Below are positions 19,401 to 29,204 of a stretch of DNA of 64,000 bases, piece after piece (the first letter of the stretch is position 1; each line of letters begins with the position of its first letter). The DNA is taken from contig JAGPFE010000004.1 in the NCBI GenBank assembly GCA_018056705.1, forward strand, positions 1-64,000, in the 5' to 3' direction. Source of the stretch: Candidatus Hydrogenedentota bacterium. Lineage in GTDB: Bacteria > Hydrogenedentota > Hydrogenedentia > Hydrogenedentales > CAITNO01. The position numbers and the translations under genes are program-made. A model generated the notes under the pieces. It saw only the letters and a list, made by a program, of their open reading frames with translations, searched no databases and was not told the DNA's origin.

Positions 19401-20678
19401 ATGTTTATCGATCGGGTCAAGATCCACGCTTTTGGCGGGGACGGCGGTAACGGCTGCGTGGCCTTCCGCCGGGAAGCCTTCGTACCCCGGGGCGGTCCAA
19501 GTGGCGGGGACGGAGGAGATGGCGGCCATGTCGTGCTGCGGGCCACGGCCCGGCTGACCACCCTCCTGGACCTGTCATGGCACCCCCATATCAGGGCGGG
19601 ACGCGGCGGTCACGGGGAAGGCAGCCAGCGCCATGGAAAACGGGGCGCCGACCGCGTGGTGGAAGTTCCCCTCGGCACCATGGTCCGCTGCCTCGAAACG
19701 GATGAACTGCTGGCGGACCTCGTGCGGGAAGGCCAGACCTTCGTGGCCGCCCGGGGTGGGCGGGGCGGACGAGGCAATGCCCGGTTCGCCACCCCGGTGA
19801 ACCGCGCGCCCCGGTTCGCGGAAAAGGGGGAACCCGGAGAGTACCGCGAACTACTGCTGGAACTTAAGTTGATCGCCGAGGCGGGGCTGGTGGGCAAACC
19901 CAACGCAGGAAAATCCACCCTGCTGGCGGCATCCTCCGCGGCCCGCCCCCGGATCGCGGATTATCCCTTCACAACGCTCAAGCCCAATCTTGGCGTGGCA
20001 CGCCTGTCGGGGCACCGCGAATTTACCCTGGCGGACATTCCGGGCATCATCGAGGGCGCTTCCGAGGGGAAAGGCCTGGGCCTGGACTTTCTGCGACATA
20101 TCGAACGGACGCGGTTGCTGCTGTTCGTGATTGACCTGGGCGACCCGGATCCGCTGGAAACCCTGGCCGCCCTGGAACACGAACTGCTGGCCTACGGGGC
20201 TGGACTGGAATACCGCCCCCGGCTGGTGGTCTTCAACAAGGCCGACGTACCGGAAAACCGGGAAAAATTCTCCCAGTTGGCCGCCGTCACGGGGCCCGAT
20301 ACCTTCCTGATCTCCGCCGCCACGGGGGAAGGTGTTCCCCATCTACTCGAACGGGCCTGGCAACTGGTGGAACAGGCCCGCGCAAAAGAACGGGAAGACG
20401 CGGCCACTCCAGACGGCGACGAACCCGCCTTTCGGGAGTATACTTACGAGGCTCCCTTTGAAATCTGCCGGATCAGCGGCGGGTTCCGGGTTCGGGGGCG
20501 ACGTCCCGAACGGGTGGTCAGCATGACGGACTTCGACAACCCCGAAGCGGTGGCCCACCTGCAGCAGGTCCTGCGAAAAATGGGCTTGTTCAAGGCCCTC
20601 GCGCGCCTGGGCGCCCGGGAAGGGGACACGGTGGAAATCGGCGACATTTCCCTGGAATACCTGCCAGACACGGAGTAA
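19401..20678 (+). CDS. obgE: Obg-family GTPase (CgtA)
   Basis: 425 residues from ATG 19401. The N-terminal Obg domain (1-158) is glycine-rich with GGDGGDGGHV. The G domain starts with the P-loop GKPNAGKS (165-172), where most homologues have an aromatic or Leu in place of the first Lys. DIPGIIEGAS, NKAD and SAATGEG follow. The C-terminal OCT domain ends near 425. It associates with the 50S subunit and stress signalling. It follows rplU-rpmA, as in many bacteria. Confidence 0.95.
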   Translation: MFIDRVKIHAFGGDGGNGCVAFRREAFVPRGGPSGGDGGDGGHVVLRATARLTTLLDLSWHPHIRAGRGGHGEGSQRHGKRGADRVVEVPLGTMVRCLETDELLADLVREGQTFVAARGGRGGRGNARFATPVNRAPRFAEKGEPGEYRELLLELKLIAEAGLVGKPNAGKSTLLAASSAARPRIADYPFTTLKPNLGVARLSGHREFTLADIPGIIEGASEGKGLGLDFLRHIERTRLLLFVIDLGDPDPLETLAALEHELLAYGAGLEYRPRLVVFNKADVPENREKFSQLAAVTGPDTFLISAATGEGVPHLLERAWQLVEQARAKEREDAATPDGDEPAFREYTYEAPFEICRISGGFRVRGRRPERVVSMTDFDNPEAVAHLQQVLRKMGLFKALARLGAREGDTVEIGDISLEYLPDTE

Positions 20679-20708
20679 CGCGAACAAACGGCAACTGGAC
20701 AACCAGCC

Positions 20709-21845
20709 ATGAATCGAGCGGAACACAGCGCCCCGCGCCTCGTCGTGAAAATCGGCACGAACCTGCTGGCCGGGAAACAGGCTTTCGATGGCCATTACAT
20801 GGAGCAACTGGTCCGGGAACTCTGCGCCCTGAAACGGGAACGGGGATATGAAATCCTCGTGGTGAGTTCCGGGGCGGTCGGGTGCGGCATGGAGGCACTG
20901 GGCCTGACCGAACGGCCAAAAGCCCTGGCGGAAAAACAGGCGGTGGCCGCGGTGGGCCAGGCCCGGCTGATGCACTACTACGAGACACTGGTGCGGGTAT
21001 TCGGCAAGGGTGAATTTGCGACGGCCCAGGTGCTGCTCACCCAGTACGACCTGGAAAACCGGACCAATTATCTCCATGTCCGCAATACCCTGCTGACCCT
21101 GCTGAAAATGGGACGGATCATCCCCATTCTGAACGAGAACGATTCCACAGCCATCGACGAACTCCGTTTTGGCGACAACGATACCCTGGCGGCAAAAATT
21201 GCCGCGAAAATCAACGCCGACCTGCTGCTGATCCTGACCGACGTGGACGGGCTGTTCGACCGGAACCCCGCGAAGGATCCGGACGCGCGGCTGATCCACG
21301 AGGTGGAGCAGATCACGGACACCCTGGCCGCCGTGGCCGGAGACGCCGGCAGCATCGCCTCCACAGGTGGCATGCGGACCAAGCTCGAAGCCGCCCGAAT
21401 CGCCTGCGCGGCGGGGGTCGTCTGCGTGATTGCCAACGGCACCCGGAACGGCATCGTGTCCGGCGTGCTGGACCAGACCATGCCCTGCACGCGATTCAAG
21501 CCCTCGGGGGATGCCATCAGTCACCGCAAACGCTGGATCGCCTTCGGCCGGCTGTCCCGCGGCGTGATACAGGTCGACGACGGCGCGGCCCACGCCCTGC
21601 GTGAAAAAGGCTCCAGCCTGCTGCCGGCGGGTATTACGGGCGTGGATGGAGAATTCCCCGCGGGAGCCACCGTATCCGTGGCCGACGAATCGGGACGCGT
21701 CCTCGCCCGGGGAATCACCAATTACGACGCGGCCACCGTCCGGCGGATCATGCGGCTGCACACCCCCGAGGTGCGCCAGAAACTGGGGGCCCGCTGCCGC
21801 GAGGAAGTGATTCACCGGGATAATCTGGTAGTATTGACCGCGTAG
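20709..21845 (+). CDS. proB: Glutamate 5-kinase
   Basis: 378 residues. The amino-acid kinase domain (1-265) has VVKIGTNLL, VSSGAVGCGM, NENDSTAIDELRFGDND and TDVDGLFD. A C-terminal PUA domain (about 280-370) with AGITGVDGEFPAGATVSV follows. It catalyses the first committed step of proline synthesis, making gamma-glutamyl phosphate, and is usually feedback-inhibited by proline. It is directly followed by proA. Confidence 0.96.
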   Translation: MNRAEHSAPRLVVKIGTNLLAGKQAFDGHYMEQLVRELCALKRERGYEILVVSSGAVGCGMEALGLTERPKALAEKQAVAAVGQARLMHYYETLVRVFGKGEFATAQVLLTQYDLENRTNYLHVRNTLLTLLKMGRIIPILNENDSTAIDELRFGDNDTLAAKIAAKINADLLLILTDVDGLFDRNPAKDPDARLIHEVEQITDTLAAVAGDAGSIASTGGMRTKLEAARIACAAGVVCVIANGTRNGIVSGVLDQTMPCTRFKPSGDAISHRKRWIAFGRLSRGVIQVDDGAAHALREKGSSLLPAGITGVDGEFPAGATVSVADESGRVLARGITNYDAATVRRIMRLHTPEVRQKLGARCREEVIHRDNLVVLTA

Positions 21846-21897
21846 AGCGACGCAGACATGCCGGTCGTTCGGATGACCGGCATCGGGAGGATCCGAC

Positions 21898-23151
21898 ATG
21901 AGTGAAAAGAATCCCCTCGAACCCATGGGCCGCCGGGCCCGGGAGGCCGCCCACGCGTTGCGGTCCATGTCCAGGGCGGTCAAGGACGCCGCCCTGCGGG
22001 AAGCGGCCCGGCGCTTGCGCGCCGAACGCGAAACGCTGAAAGTCGAAAACGCTAAGGATCTCGCGGCGGGCCGGGAAAAGGGCCTTTCGGCAGCCATGCT
22101 CGACCGCCTGGAACTGACCGACAAGCGGATCGACGCCATGGCCGAAGGACTCGAAACGGTAGCCGCCCTGCCCGATCCGGTGGGCGATATCGTCAGCCAG
22201 TACGTGCATCCAAATGGCCTGCGCATCGCGCGTATCCGCCAGCCCATTGGCGTGGTCGGTATCATCTATGAAAGCCGCCCGAACGTCACGGCCGACGCGG
22301 CGGGGCTGTGCCTGAAATCGGGTAACGCGTGCATCCTGCGGGGCGGGTCTGAAGCCCTGCGTTCCAACCTGGCCATTGCCGGCGCGCTTCGGGCTTCCCT
22401 GGTCGCCCACGGTGTTCCGGAAGACGCCATCCAGATCATCGAAACCACCGACCGGGAAGCGGTGGGCCACCTGCTGCGCCTGGACCAGTACGTGGATGTC
22501 ATCGTGCCCCGTGGCGGCAAGAGCCTCATCAGCCGCGTGTACGAGGAGTCGCGAATCCCCGTGGTGGCTCACCTCGACGGCGTGTGCCATGTTTACCTGC
22601 ACGAGGACGCCGACCCTGACAAGGCGATGAAGATCGTGCTGAACGCCAAGTTGCAGCGACCGGGCGTGTGCAACGCCATGGAAACCCTGCTGGTGCACCA
22701 GGCGGCAGCCACCATGATGTTGCGGGACATCTGCCTGGCCCTCGCGGAGGCCGGGTGCGAACTGCGGGGGTGCGAGCGCACCCGCATGCTGATCGACTGT
22801 TTCCCCGCTACCGAGGAAGACTGGCGCGCCGAGTACCTGGACAAGATTCTCTCCATCCGCATCGTTTCCTCGCTGGATGAAGCCATCGCCCACATCAACG
22901 AATACGGGTCACACCATTCGGACGCCATCGTCACCGAAAGTTACGAAGCGGCGGAACGCTTCCTGGACGAGGTGGACAGCGCCGCCGTATACGTGAACGC
23001 CTCCACCCGTTTCACCGACGGCTTCGAGTTCGGCCTGGGCGCGGAAATCGGCATCAGCACCAGCAAACTGCACTGCCGCGGGCCCATGGCGCTCGAGGGG
23101 CTCACCACGCTGAAATACGTGGTCAGAGGAAACGGCCAGATCCGTGAATGA
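21898..23151 (+). CDS. proA: Gamma-glutamyl phosphate reductase
   Basis: 417 residues, of the aldehyde dehydrogenase superfamily. PIGVVGIIYESRPNVT, LRGGSEALRSN, PRGGKSLI and the catalytic Cys in RPGVCNAMETLLVH (Q/R-PGVCNA type) identify ProA. It reduces gamma-glutamyl phosphate to the semialdehyde with NADPH. Its stop overlaps the GTG start of nadD by eight bases, suggesting one transcript proB-proA-nadD-yqeK-methyltransferase. Confidence 0.96.
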   Translation: MSEKNPLEPMGRRAREAAHALRSMSRAVKDAALREAARRLRAERETLKVENAKDLAAGREKGLSAAMLDRLELTDKRIDAMAEGLETVAALPDPVGDIVSQYVHPNGLRIARIRQPIGVVGIIYESRPNVTADAAGLCLKSGNACILRGGSEALRSNLAIAGALRASLVAHGVPEDAIQIIETTDREAVGHLLRLDQYVDVIVPRGGKSLISRVYEESRIPVVAHLDGVCHVYLHEDADPDKAMKIVLNAKLQRPGVCNAMETLLVHQAAATMMLRDICLALAEAGCELRGCERTRMLIDCFPATEEDWRAEYLDKILSIRIVSSLDEAIAHINEYGSHHSDAIVTESYEAAERFLDEVDSAAVYVNASTRFTDGFEFGLGAEIGISTSKLHCRGPMALEGLTTLKYVVRGNGQIRE

Positions 23152-23740
23152 CCGCCCACGCATCGGCGTGCTGGGGGGCACCTTCGACCCGATTCACCGC
23201 GCGCACCTGGCCATAGCCGAAGCCGCCCGGGAACAGGCCGGGCTGGACCGCGTGCTCTTCGTGGTATCCGCCGTGCCCCCCCACAAGCGCGGGGAAGTCC
23301 ACGCCCCGGCGATGGACCGGCTGGAACTGGCGCGCGCGGCCGTGGCGGACATCACCGGTTTCGAGGTCAGCGACCTCGAACTGCGCCGGCCCGGCCCGTC
23401 GTTCACCGTGGATACCCTGCGGGAACTCAAGGCGATTCACCCCGATGCCGACCTGTTCCTCATCATGGGCTACGATGCCGCCCTGGACCTGCCCCGGTGG
23501 CGCGAGCCCCGGCAGATCCTGGACATGGCCCGCCTGCTCATCCTGCCCCGTCCCAATGAAACCTATCCCCCGTTGAACCCGGACGTGGCGGAACGGGCGA
23601 CCATTCTCGATTTCAACCCGATGGCCCTGTCGTCCACGGCCATCCGCGAGGCCCTGCAGCGTGGTGACCCCATTCATGACGCCCTGCCGGAACCCGTGTG
23701 GCGCCTGATCCGTCAAAAGGGACTCTACGGATGCCGATAA
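23144..23740 (+). CDS. nadD: Nicotinate-nucleotide adenylyltransferase
   Basis: 198 residues from GTG 23144. GVLGGTFDPIHRAHL is the nucleotidyltransferase motif. VPPHKRG, FTVDTLREL, LIMGYDAALDLPRW and SSTAIREAL (the ISSTxIR-type motif) fit NadD. It makes deamido-NAD from nicotinate mononucleotide and ATP. Overlaps on both sides suggest translational coupling. It lies next to yqeK, a common pairing. Confidence 0.93.
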   Translation: MNDRPRIGVLGGTFDPIHRAHLAIAEAAREQAGLDRVLFVVSAVPPHKRGEVHAPAMDRLELARAAVADITGFEVSDLELRRPGPSFTVDTLRELKAIHPDADLFLIMGYDAALDLPRWREPRQILDMARLLILPRPNETYPPLNPDVAERATILDFNPMALSSTAIREALQRGDPIHDALPEPVWRLIRQKGLYGCR

Positions 23741-24339
23741 CCCGCTGCGAGCAGGCCAGAACCTACCTCGCCGCCATCCGGCAACGACTTAAGGACGGCC
23801 GGGTAACCCATTGCGTGTTCGTGGCCGAGTACTTCTCATCCTTTGCCCCGGGCATCGGCCTGGATCATGACGAAGCGGTGACCGCGGGCCTGTTGCACGA
23901 TTATTGCCGCGACCTGTCGGGCGAGGAACTCCTGGCCGAGGCCCGGCGGCTGCGTCTGCCCCTCACCGACGCGCAACTGCAGCGGCCCGTGCTCCTTCAC
24001 GGTCACGTGGCCGCGGTCTTGTGCGGCGAGCGGTTTGGCCTCAGTGAACCGGTCAAGGAAGCTATCGCGTGGCACACCACCGGACGTCCTGGCCTGGGAG
24101 CTCTCGGCCAGGGCCTGATCGTCGCGGATTTCGCCGAACCCGGACGAAAATACCCGGAGGCCGCGGTCACCCGGGAAATCCTCCGGAAGGAAGGCTTTCG
24201 CGCGGCCCTGCTGTACGTGGCGCGGCAGAAGGTGGCGTTCAGCCGGAACAAGGAGTACACCGATCCCAACACCGCGGCGTTTCTATTCTGGCTCGAGAAA
24301 AAGGATGCCGAGGACCATGGCGGAACCGGACCGCTTTGA
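23731..24339 (+). CDS. yqeK: HD-domain phosphohydrolase, YqeK-like (Ap4A hydrolase type)
   Basis: 202 residues from ATG 23731, overlapping nadD by ten bases. The HD site is visible as RVTHCVFVAEY, LLHDYCRDLSGEE, LLHGHVAAVL and AIAWHTTGRPG, in the order typical of YqeK. YqeK hydrolyses Ap4A symmetrically in Firmicutes and is commonly adjacent to nadD, as here. No RsfS gene follows; a methyltransferase does. Confidence 0.83.
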   Translation: MPITRCEQARTYLAAIRQRLKDGRVTHCVFVAEYFSSFAPGIGLDHDEAVTAGLLHDYCRDLSGEELLAEARRLRLPLTDAQLQRPVLLHGHVAAVLCGERFGLSEPVKEAIAWHTTGRPGLGALGQGLIVADFAEPGRKYPEAAVTREILRKEGFRAALLYVARQKVAFSRNKEYTDPNTAAFLFWLEKKDAEDHGGTGPL

Positions 24340-25090
24340 TCACATAGCCGGACTGTACGACGCGCTCATGGCCCACGTGGAGTACGACCGCTGGTTCGCC
24401 ATCATGCGGGAACTCGAAACGTTGCTGCCGCCAGGCTTTACGTACCTGGATGCCGCCTGCGGTAGCGGTTCCCTGCTGAAACGGGCGCGCGACGCGGGCT
24501 GGCGGGCCTTCGGATTCGACCTGTCCCCGGCCATGCTTCGCCGCGCCCAAAGCCGAGCGAATGTTCCCGTGTTCGTGGGAAACCTCGAAACATCCCCCGC
24601 CGCGGGCGTGGATTTCATCACCTGCCTGTTCGATTCGATGAATTTCCTGATCTCGCCGGAGGCCGTCCGCCGGGCCCTTGGCACCCTGTCCGCCGCGCTG
24701 CGTCCCGATGGATTGCTTTATTTTGACATGGTCACCGAGCGGCTCATGGCAGACGTATTCGGCAACCAGTCCTGGATCGAACCTGTTGGCGATATCATGC
24801 TGACCTGGGAAAGCCGATGGTTCCCGGAATCCGGCACCTGCATGACCCGCCTGGTCCGGGACGAGTCCGTGCTGTTCGAATGCCTGGAAAAGGCTTATTC
24901 CACCGAAGAAATCGTTCGTTATGCCCAACTGGCCGGACTGGAGCCCCTGGCCATCGTGGACGCACGAAACTGGGGGCCGGTCCGCGAGGATACCACCCGT
25001 ATCGACTTCCTTTTCACGCCGACGGCATCACGACTGAACCCGAAATCCGTCCGGAAGATTATTGAAAAAATCCGTTACAACCTCTCATGA
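24317..25090 (+). CDS. Class I SAM-dependent methyltransferase
   Basis: About 257 residues from ATG 24317 with GAGGA upstream; ATG 24305 is also possible. Motif I is YLDAACGSGSLLKRA near residue 45, followed by FGFDLSPAMLRRAQ, and CLFDSMNFL later. The layout of the second half (YFDMVTERLMADVF, then an all-beta insertion) resembles the small-molecule methyltransferases often found beside yqeK/rsfS. The substrate is unknown. It is last in the proB operon. Confidence 0.78.
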   Translation: MAEPDRFDHIAGLYDALMAHVEYDRWFAIMRELETLLPPGFTYLDAACGSGSLLKRARDAGWRAFGFDLSPAMLRRAQSRANVPVFVGNLETSPAAGVDFITCLFDSMNFLISPEAVRRALGTLSAALRPDGLLYFDMVTERLMADVFGNQSWIEPVGDIMLTWESRWFPESGTCMTRLVRDESVLFECLEKAYSTEEIVRYAQLAGLEPLAIVDARNWGPVREDTTRIDFLFTPTASRLNPKSVRKIIEKIRYNLS

Positions 25091-25178
25091 AAGACCGTCG
25101 CGCGGCAACGAGACATCGATAAGGGTCACGGGCGAATTCACGGGAGGAGAATGGAGCAAAGAAATGGCATGCCAGGCC

Positions 25179-26129
25179 TTACCATGGGTTCACGAGCCAC
25201 GTGGCAAAGTGTCTTAATCCCTCTTCCACGGGAGTCCGCGGTTCCCAGCCAAGGAGTTCCCGCGCCCGGGAAATATCCGCGTAGGTAATGGGTACATCCC
25301 CAGGTTGGGGGGGATGCCGATCAATCAGCGCCCTGCGTCCAAGCACCTCTTCCAGCAGGGCAATGAGTTCCGTCAGGCTGACCGTTCGACTTTCGCCAAG
25401 GTTGAAGATATCGTATTCCCGGGGATGGTCGATCGCCGCCAGCACGCCGCTGATAATATCGTCAATGTAGGTATAGTCCCGCCGGGAAGACCCATCGCCA
25501 AACATGGGCAGCGCCCGCCCCTCCAGAATCGCCCGGGCAAACTTGTGAATGGCCATGTCAGGCCGTTGCCGGGGACCATAGACGGTGAAAAAGCGCAGCA
25601 TGGTTATCTGGAGCCCGTAGAGATGGCTGTAGACGTGGGCCTGCAGTTCGTTCATTCGCTTGGTAGCCGCGTAGGGACTCACCGGCCGGGCCACAGGATC
25701 GTCCTCCCTGAACGGGACCCGGTCGCTGCCGCCATACACCGATGAACTCGAGGCGAACACTAGGTAAGGCCCACCGAAATCCCGGCAGGCATCCAGAATG
25801 TGCTGGCTTCCGATCACGTTCACCCGGTGGTACAGGTTGGGATCCCGAATCGATGGCCGCACACCCGCCCGGGCGGCAAGGTGCACCACCACGTCGGGCC
25901 GGAACGCGTCGAACACGCTCCGCACCGCGGGCTCGTCGCATATGTCGCGATCCCAGAGCGTGAACCTGGCATGTCCCAAGGCCCGGGACAGGTTCCTTCG
26001 CTTGATCGCCGGATCGTAATAATCATTGAAACAATCGATCCCCGCCACTTCGTCGCCCCGGTTCAGCAGGGCTTCGACCAGGTGAGAACCGATAAATCCA
26101 GCGCAACCTGTGACCAGTACCCGGGCCAT
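25179..26129 (-). CDS. NAD-dependent sugar-nucleotide epimerase (UDP-glucuronate 4-epimerase-like)
   Basis: 316 residues from ATG 26129 with GGAAGAGG upstream; the longer open frame lies under the divergent parA. Extended SDR motifs are VTGCAGFIGSHL (6-17), HLAARAGVRPSI, SSSSVYGG (127-134) and the catalytic Y153-x3-K157. FNDYYDPAIKRRNL is typical of UDP-glucuronate 4-epimerases that make UDP-galacturonate for surface polysaccharide. It stands alone, divergent from parAB. Confidence 0.83.
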   Translation of the reverse strand: MARVLVTGCAGFIGSHLVEALLNRGDEVAGIDCFNDYYDPAIKRRNLSRALGHARFTLWDRDICDEPAVRSVFDAFRPDVVVHLAARAGVRPSIRDPNLYHRVNVIGSQHILDACRDFGGPYLVFASSSSVYGGSDRVPFREDDPVARPVSPYAATKRMNELQAHVYSHLYGLQITMLRFFTVYGPRQRPDMAIHKFARAILEGRALPMFGDGSSRRDYTYIDDIISGVLAAIDHPREYDIFNLGESRTVSLTELIALLEEVLGRRALIDRHPPQPGDVPITYADISRARELLGWEPRTPVEEGLRHFATWLVNPW

Positions 26130-26178
26130 GGCAGCCTCTTCCACGTGTTTCTTTTGCATCCCCTCCATCGGGGAACGT

Positions 26179-26184
26179 ATCATA
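26179..26184 (-). promoter_or_regulatory. Candidate -10 element for the epimerase
   Basis: The minus strand reads TATGAT about 50 bases upstream of the ATG. No convincing -35 was found at 16-18 bases. Confidence 0.25.
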
Positions 26185-26229
26185 CCATGCCGGGGCGCGA
26201 CCAACGCCGAAGACATTCCGGGTAACCAC

Positions 26230-26988
26230 ATGGGCCGCATCATTGCCATAGCCAACCAGAAGGGCGGGGTGGGAAAAACCACCACCGCCGTCAATCTTTC
26301 CGCCTGCCTAGCCCTGGCGGGGAAGGCCGTCCTGCTGGTCGATCTCGATCCCCAGGGTAACGCCACGCAAGGCGTGGGCGTGGAACGTAACGGCCTTGAC
26401 CGCACTACCTACGAAGTGCTGATCGATGGCCTCGCCGCCTCGGACGCGGTGGTCGATACCCAGGCCGCCAACCTGCGGATGATCCCATCCACCCGCCACC
26501 TCGCTGGCGCGGAGGTGGAACTGGTGGATGCCGAACGACGGGAGTTTCGCCTCCGGGATGCCCTTGTGCCCCTCCGGGACGCGTACGAGTACCTCATCGT
26601 GGACTGTCCACCGTCCCTTGGCCTGCTCACGGTAAACGGCCTGACCGCCGCCGACCGTGTCCTGATTCCCATGCAGTGCGAGTATTACGCCCTGGAAGGA
26701 CTCAGTGAACTGATCCAGACCGTGATGCGAGTCCGTGACGGGCTGAACCCGGGACTGTCTTTACTGGGCGTGCTGCTGACCATGTTTCAGCATACCAACC
26801 TTGCCCGACAGGTCGAAACGGACGTGCGTGCCCATCTTGGCAACAGGGTATTCAACACGGTCATTCCCCGTAACATCAGCCTGAGCGAAGCCCCGAGTTT
26901 CGGTCAGCCCATCGCGTTCTACGATCCCCGTTCGCCGGGTGCCCGGGCCTACCACGCCCTGGCACAGGAGGTACTCACCCGTGGCTGA
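26230..26988 (+). CDS. parA: Chromosome partitioning ATPase ParA/Soj
   Basis: 252 residues from ATG 26230. The deviant Walker A is NQKGGVGKTTTAVN at residue 9 onward, Walker A' is LLVDLDPQGNAT, and Walker B is YLIVDCPPSLG. RNISLSEAPSFG near the C-terminus is typical of chromosomal Soj proteins. It binds DNA non-specifically and is triggered by ParB-parS. It overlaps parB by eight bases. None of the usual origin genes such as rsmG or mnmG flank it. Confidence 0.94.
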   Translation: MGRIIAIANQKGGVGKTTTAVNLSACLALAGKAVLLVDLDPQGNATQGVGVERNGLDRTTYEVLIDGLAASDAVVDTQAANLRMIPSTRHLAGAEVELVDAERREFRLRDALVPLRDAYEYLIVDCPPSLGLLTVNGLTAADRVLIPMQCEYYALEGLSELIQTVMRVRDGLNPGLSLLGVLLTMFQHTNLARQVETDVRAHLGNRVFNTVIPRNISLSEAPSFGQPIAFYDPRSPGARAYHALAQEVLTRG

Positions 26989-27925
26989 TTCCCGTAAAAA
27001 ACGCCTGGGCCGGGGCCTGGACGCCCTCATCCCGCAGGGAGTTTTGGATGAAACGGCCAAAATAGCGCCATCAGGCCAGGAAACGGCTACGCCTGCCGGT
27101 CCGTCCCGGGTGTCGGACATCATGTGGGTATCCCCCAGGGAACTGCGCCCCAACCCCAGGCAGCCCCGGAAACACTACGACGAGGACGCCCTCGCCGAAC
27201 TGGCCGATTCCATTCGCCGTCACGGCCTGCAGGAGCCTATCGTCGTCCGGAAAAACAGCAAGGGGGAACTGGAAATCGTGGCGGGGGAACGCCGCTGCCG
27301 CGCGGCCGTCATGGCCGACGTGGAAAAAGTGCCCGTGTTCATCCGGGAAGTCAGTGACAACGACTTGCTGCTGCTGGCCCTTGTCGAAAACCTGCACCGG
27401 GACGACCTGAACCCCATCGAGCAGGCCGAAGCCTACGCGGCCCTGATGCGGGATTTCGGCTGGACCCAGGAACAACTGGCTGGCGAAGTCGGCCGAAGCC
27501 GCGTCGCCGTAACCAACACGTTACGCTTGCTCAACCTGCCCGAACCCGCCCGAAAGATGGTGGCCGACGGAACCCTTTCCACCGGTCACGCCAAGGTGCT
27601 GCTGGGACTGGAGTCTCCCCAGGCCATCACGAAACTCGCCCAGAAAGTGGTCGAAGAGGCCTTATCGGTGCGCCAGACCGAAGCCCTTGTGGCTGCCGCT
27701 CGACAAAAACGTCAACGCCCGACCCCCAGAAAAACTAAAACCGACCCGCTGTTTTCAGGCGTGGAAGAAACCCTCCGACAGCGGTTTGGCACCCGCGTCC
27801 GGGTACGCCCGAAAAGCAACGGCACCGGGAAAATCGAAATCGAATTCTACGACACGGACCACATGAACCGCCTGCTCGACTTGCTCTCGGGTAACGCGAA
27901 AGGCGGAACGAAACCGGAAATCTGA
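26981..27925 (+). CDS. parB: Chromosome partitioning protein ParB/Spo0J
   Basis: 314 residues from GTG 26981, with AGGAGG nine bases upstream. [16 protein letters not shown] is the ParA-interacting N-terminus. [22 protein letters not shown] (the CTP-binding GERR motif), [16 protein letters not shown] and the HTH region [19 protein letters not shown] follow. It loads at parS sites and forms CTP-dependent clamps. No consensus parS was found in this window. Confidence 0.94.
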   Translation: MADSRKKRLGRGLDALIPQGVLDETAKIAPSGQETATPAGPSRVSDIMWVSPRELRPNPRQPRKHYDEDALAELADSIRRHGLQEPIVVRKNSKGELEIVAGERRCRAAVMADVEKVPVFIREVSDNDLLLLALVENLHRDDLNPIEQAEAYAALMRDFGWTQEQLAGEVGRSRVAVTNTLRLLNLPEPARKMVADGTLSTGHAKVLLGLESPQAITKLAQKVVEEALSVRQTEALVAAARQKRQRPTPRKTKTDPLFSGVEETLRQRFGTRVRVRPKSNGTGKIEIEFYDTDHMNRLLDLLSGNAKGGTKPEI

Positions 27926-27929
27926 CACC

Positions 27930-29204
27930 ATGATTGACATCAGGATTCTGCGATCCGAGCCTGACCGTATACGGCGGGCGCTGGAACGACGACACGCCCG
28001 TTTCGACCTCGACGACCTGCTGGAACTGGACGCGAAACGCCGGGCCACGCTGTACGAACTGGAACAGTGCCGGGCCGAACAGAACCGGGCCAGCGCGGAT
28101 ATCGCCAGGGCCAGAAAATCGGGAGAAGACGCCTCCGCGGCCATCGAAGCCATGCGCAAGGTCAAGGAAAAGATCGCCGCGCTGGAACAGCAGGTGACTG
28201 AAATTGACGAGGCCCTCGCGCAACGGATGCTCTCGCTGCCGAACATTCCGGACGAGTCGGTCCCCGATGGCGCGTCTTCGGAAGACAATCCTGTCCTGCG
28301 GGTCTGGGGAGAACCCCGCCGCTTCGATTTTGAACCGAAGGACCACGTGGAAATCGGCCGTATTCTCGGCATTCTCGATTTCGATCGGGCCGCCAAGCTC
28401 TCCGGGGCGCGTTTTTCCCTGTCCCTGGGCGCGGGTGCCCTGCTCGAACGGGCCCTCATCAACTTCATGCTCGATCTGCACACCCGGGAACACGGGTACA
28501 CCGAGGTCCTGCCCCCGTTCATGGTCAATTCGGACAGCATGCGCGGCACGGGCCAGTTGCCCAAGTTCGCCGAGGACCTGTTCCGGATCGAGGGCGCGGA
28601 TCTATGGCTCATCCCCACTGCCGAGGTGCCCGTGACCAACATCCACCGGGATGAAATCCTGGACGCGGATACCCTGCCCCTGTACTACACCGCTTACACC
28701 CCCTGTTTCCGCAGCGAGGCCGGATCGTACGGCAAGGATACCCGGGGCATGATCCGCCAGCACCAGTTCAACAAGGTGGAACTGGTCAAATTCACCCGGC
28801 CGGAGGATTCCTGGGTGGAACTGGAGAAACTGACGGCCAACGCCGAAGCGGTGCTCCAGCGGCTTGGCTTACCTTACCGGGTGGTCACCCTGTGCGCGGG
28901 CGACCTGGGATTCTCCGCGGCGAAGACTTATGATCTCGAGGTATGGCTTCCCGGGCAGAATGCCTACCGGGAAATCAGTTCCTGCTCCAACTTCACCGAT
29001 TTCCAGGCCCGGCGCGCGTCCATCCGTTTCCGCGGGGCGGGCGGAAAACCGGAATTCGCGCACACCCTGAACGGTTCGGGGCTTGCCGTGGGGCGGACGG
29101 CCGTCGCCATCCTGGAAAATTACCAGGAAAAGGACGGATCGGTGACCATCCCCGAGGCGCTACGGCCTTACATGAACGGCATGGAGCGAATCGAAGCGAG
29201 ATGA
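27930..29204 (+). CDS. serS: Seryl-tRNA synthetase
   Basis: 424 residues. The N-terminal antiparallel coiled coil (about 25-105) is evident. Class II motifs include the TAEVPVTN region, [21 protein letters not shown] (motif 2) and [16 protein letters not shown] (motif 3). It charges tRNA-Ser, and a tRNA-Ser gene lies at 52451. It starts 4 bases after parB and overlaps the sirtuin start by four bases. Confidence 0.96.
   Translation: MIDIRILRSEPDRIRRALERRHARFDLDDLLELDAKRRATLYELEQCRAEQNRASADIARARKSGEDASAAIEAMRKVKEKIAALEQQVTEIDEALAQRMLSLPNIPDESVPDGASSEDNPVLRVWGEPRRFDFEPKDHVEIGRILGILDFDRAAKLSGARFSLSLGAGALLERALINFMLDLHTREHGYTEVLPPFMVNSDSMRGTGQLPKFAEDLFRIEGADLWLIPTAEVPVTNIHRDEILDADTLPLYYTAYTPCFRSEAGSYGKDTRGMIRQHQFNKVELVKFTRPEDSWVELEKLTANAEAVLQRLGLPYRVVTLCAGDLGFSAAKTYDLEVWLPGQNAYREISSCSNFTDFQARRASIRFRGAGGKPEFAHTLNGSGLAVGRTAVAILENYQEKDGSVTIPEALRPYMNGMERIEAR

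Noticed and set aside
20343-22265. Open frame of 640 residues antisense to obgE and proB
   Set aside because: It overlaps two clearly identified genes, has no recognisable domain and arises from high GC content.
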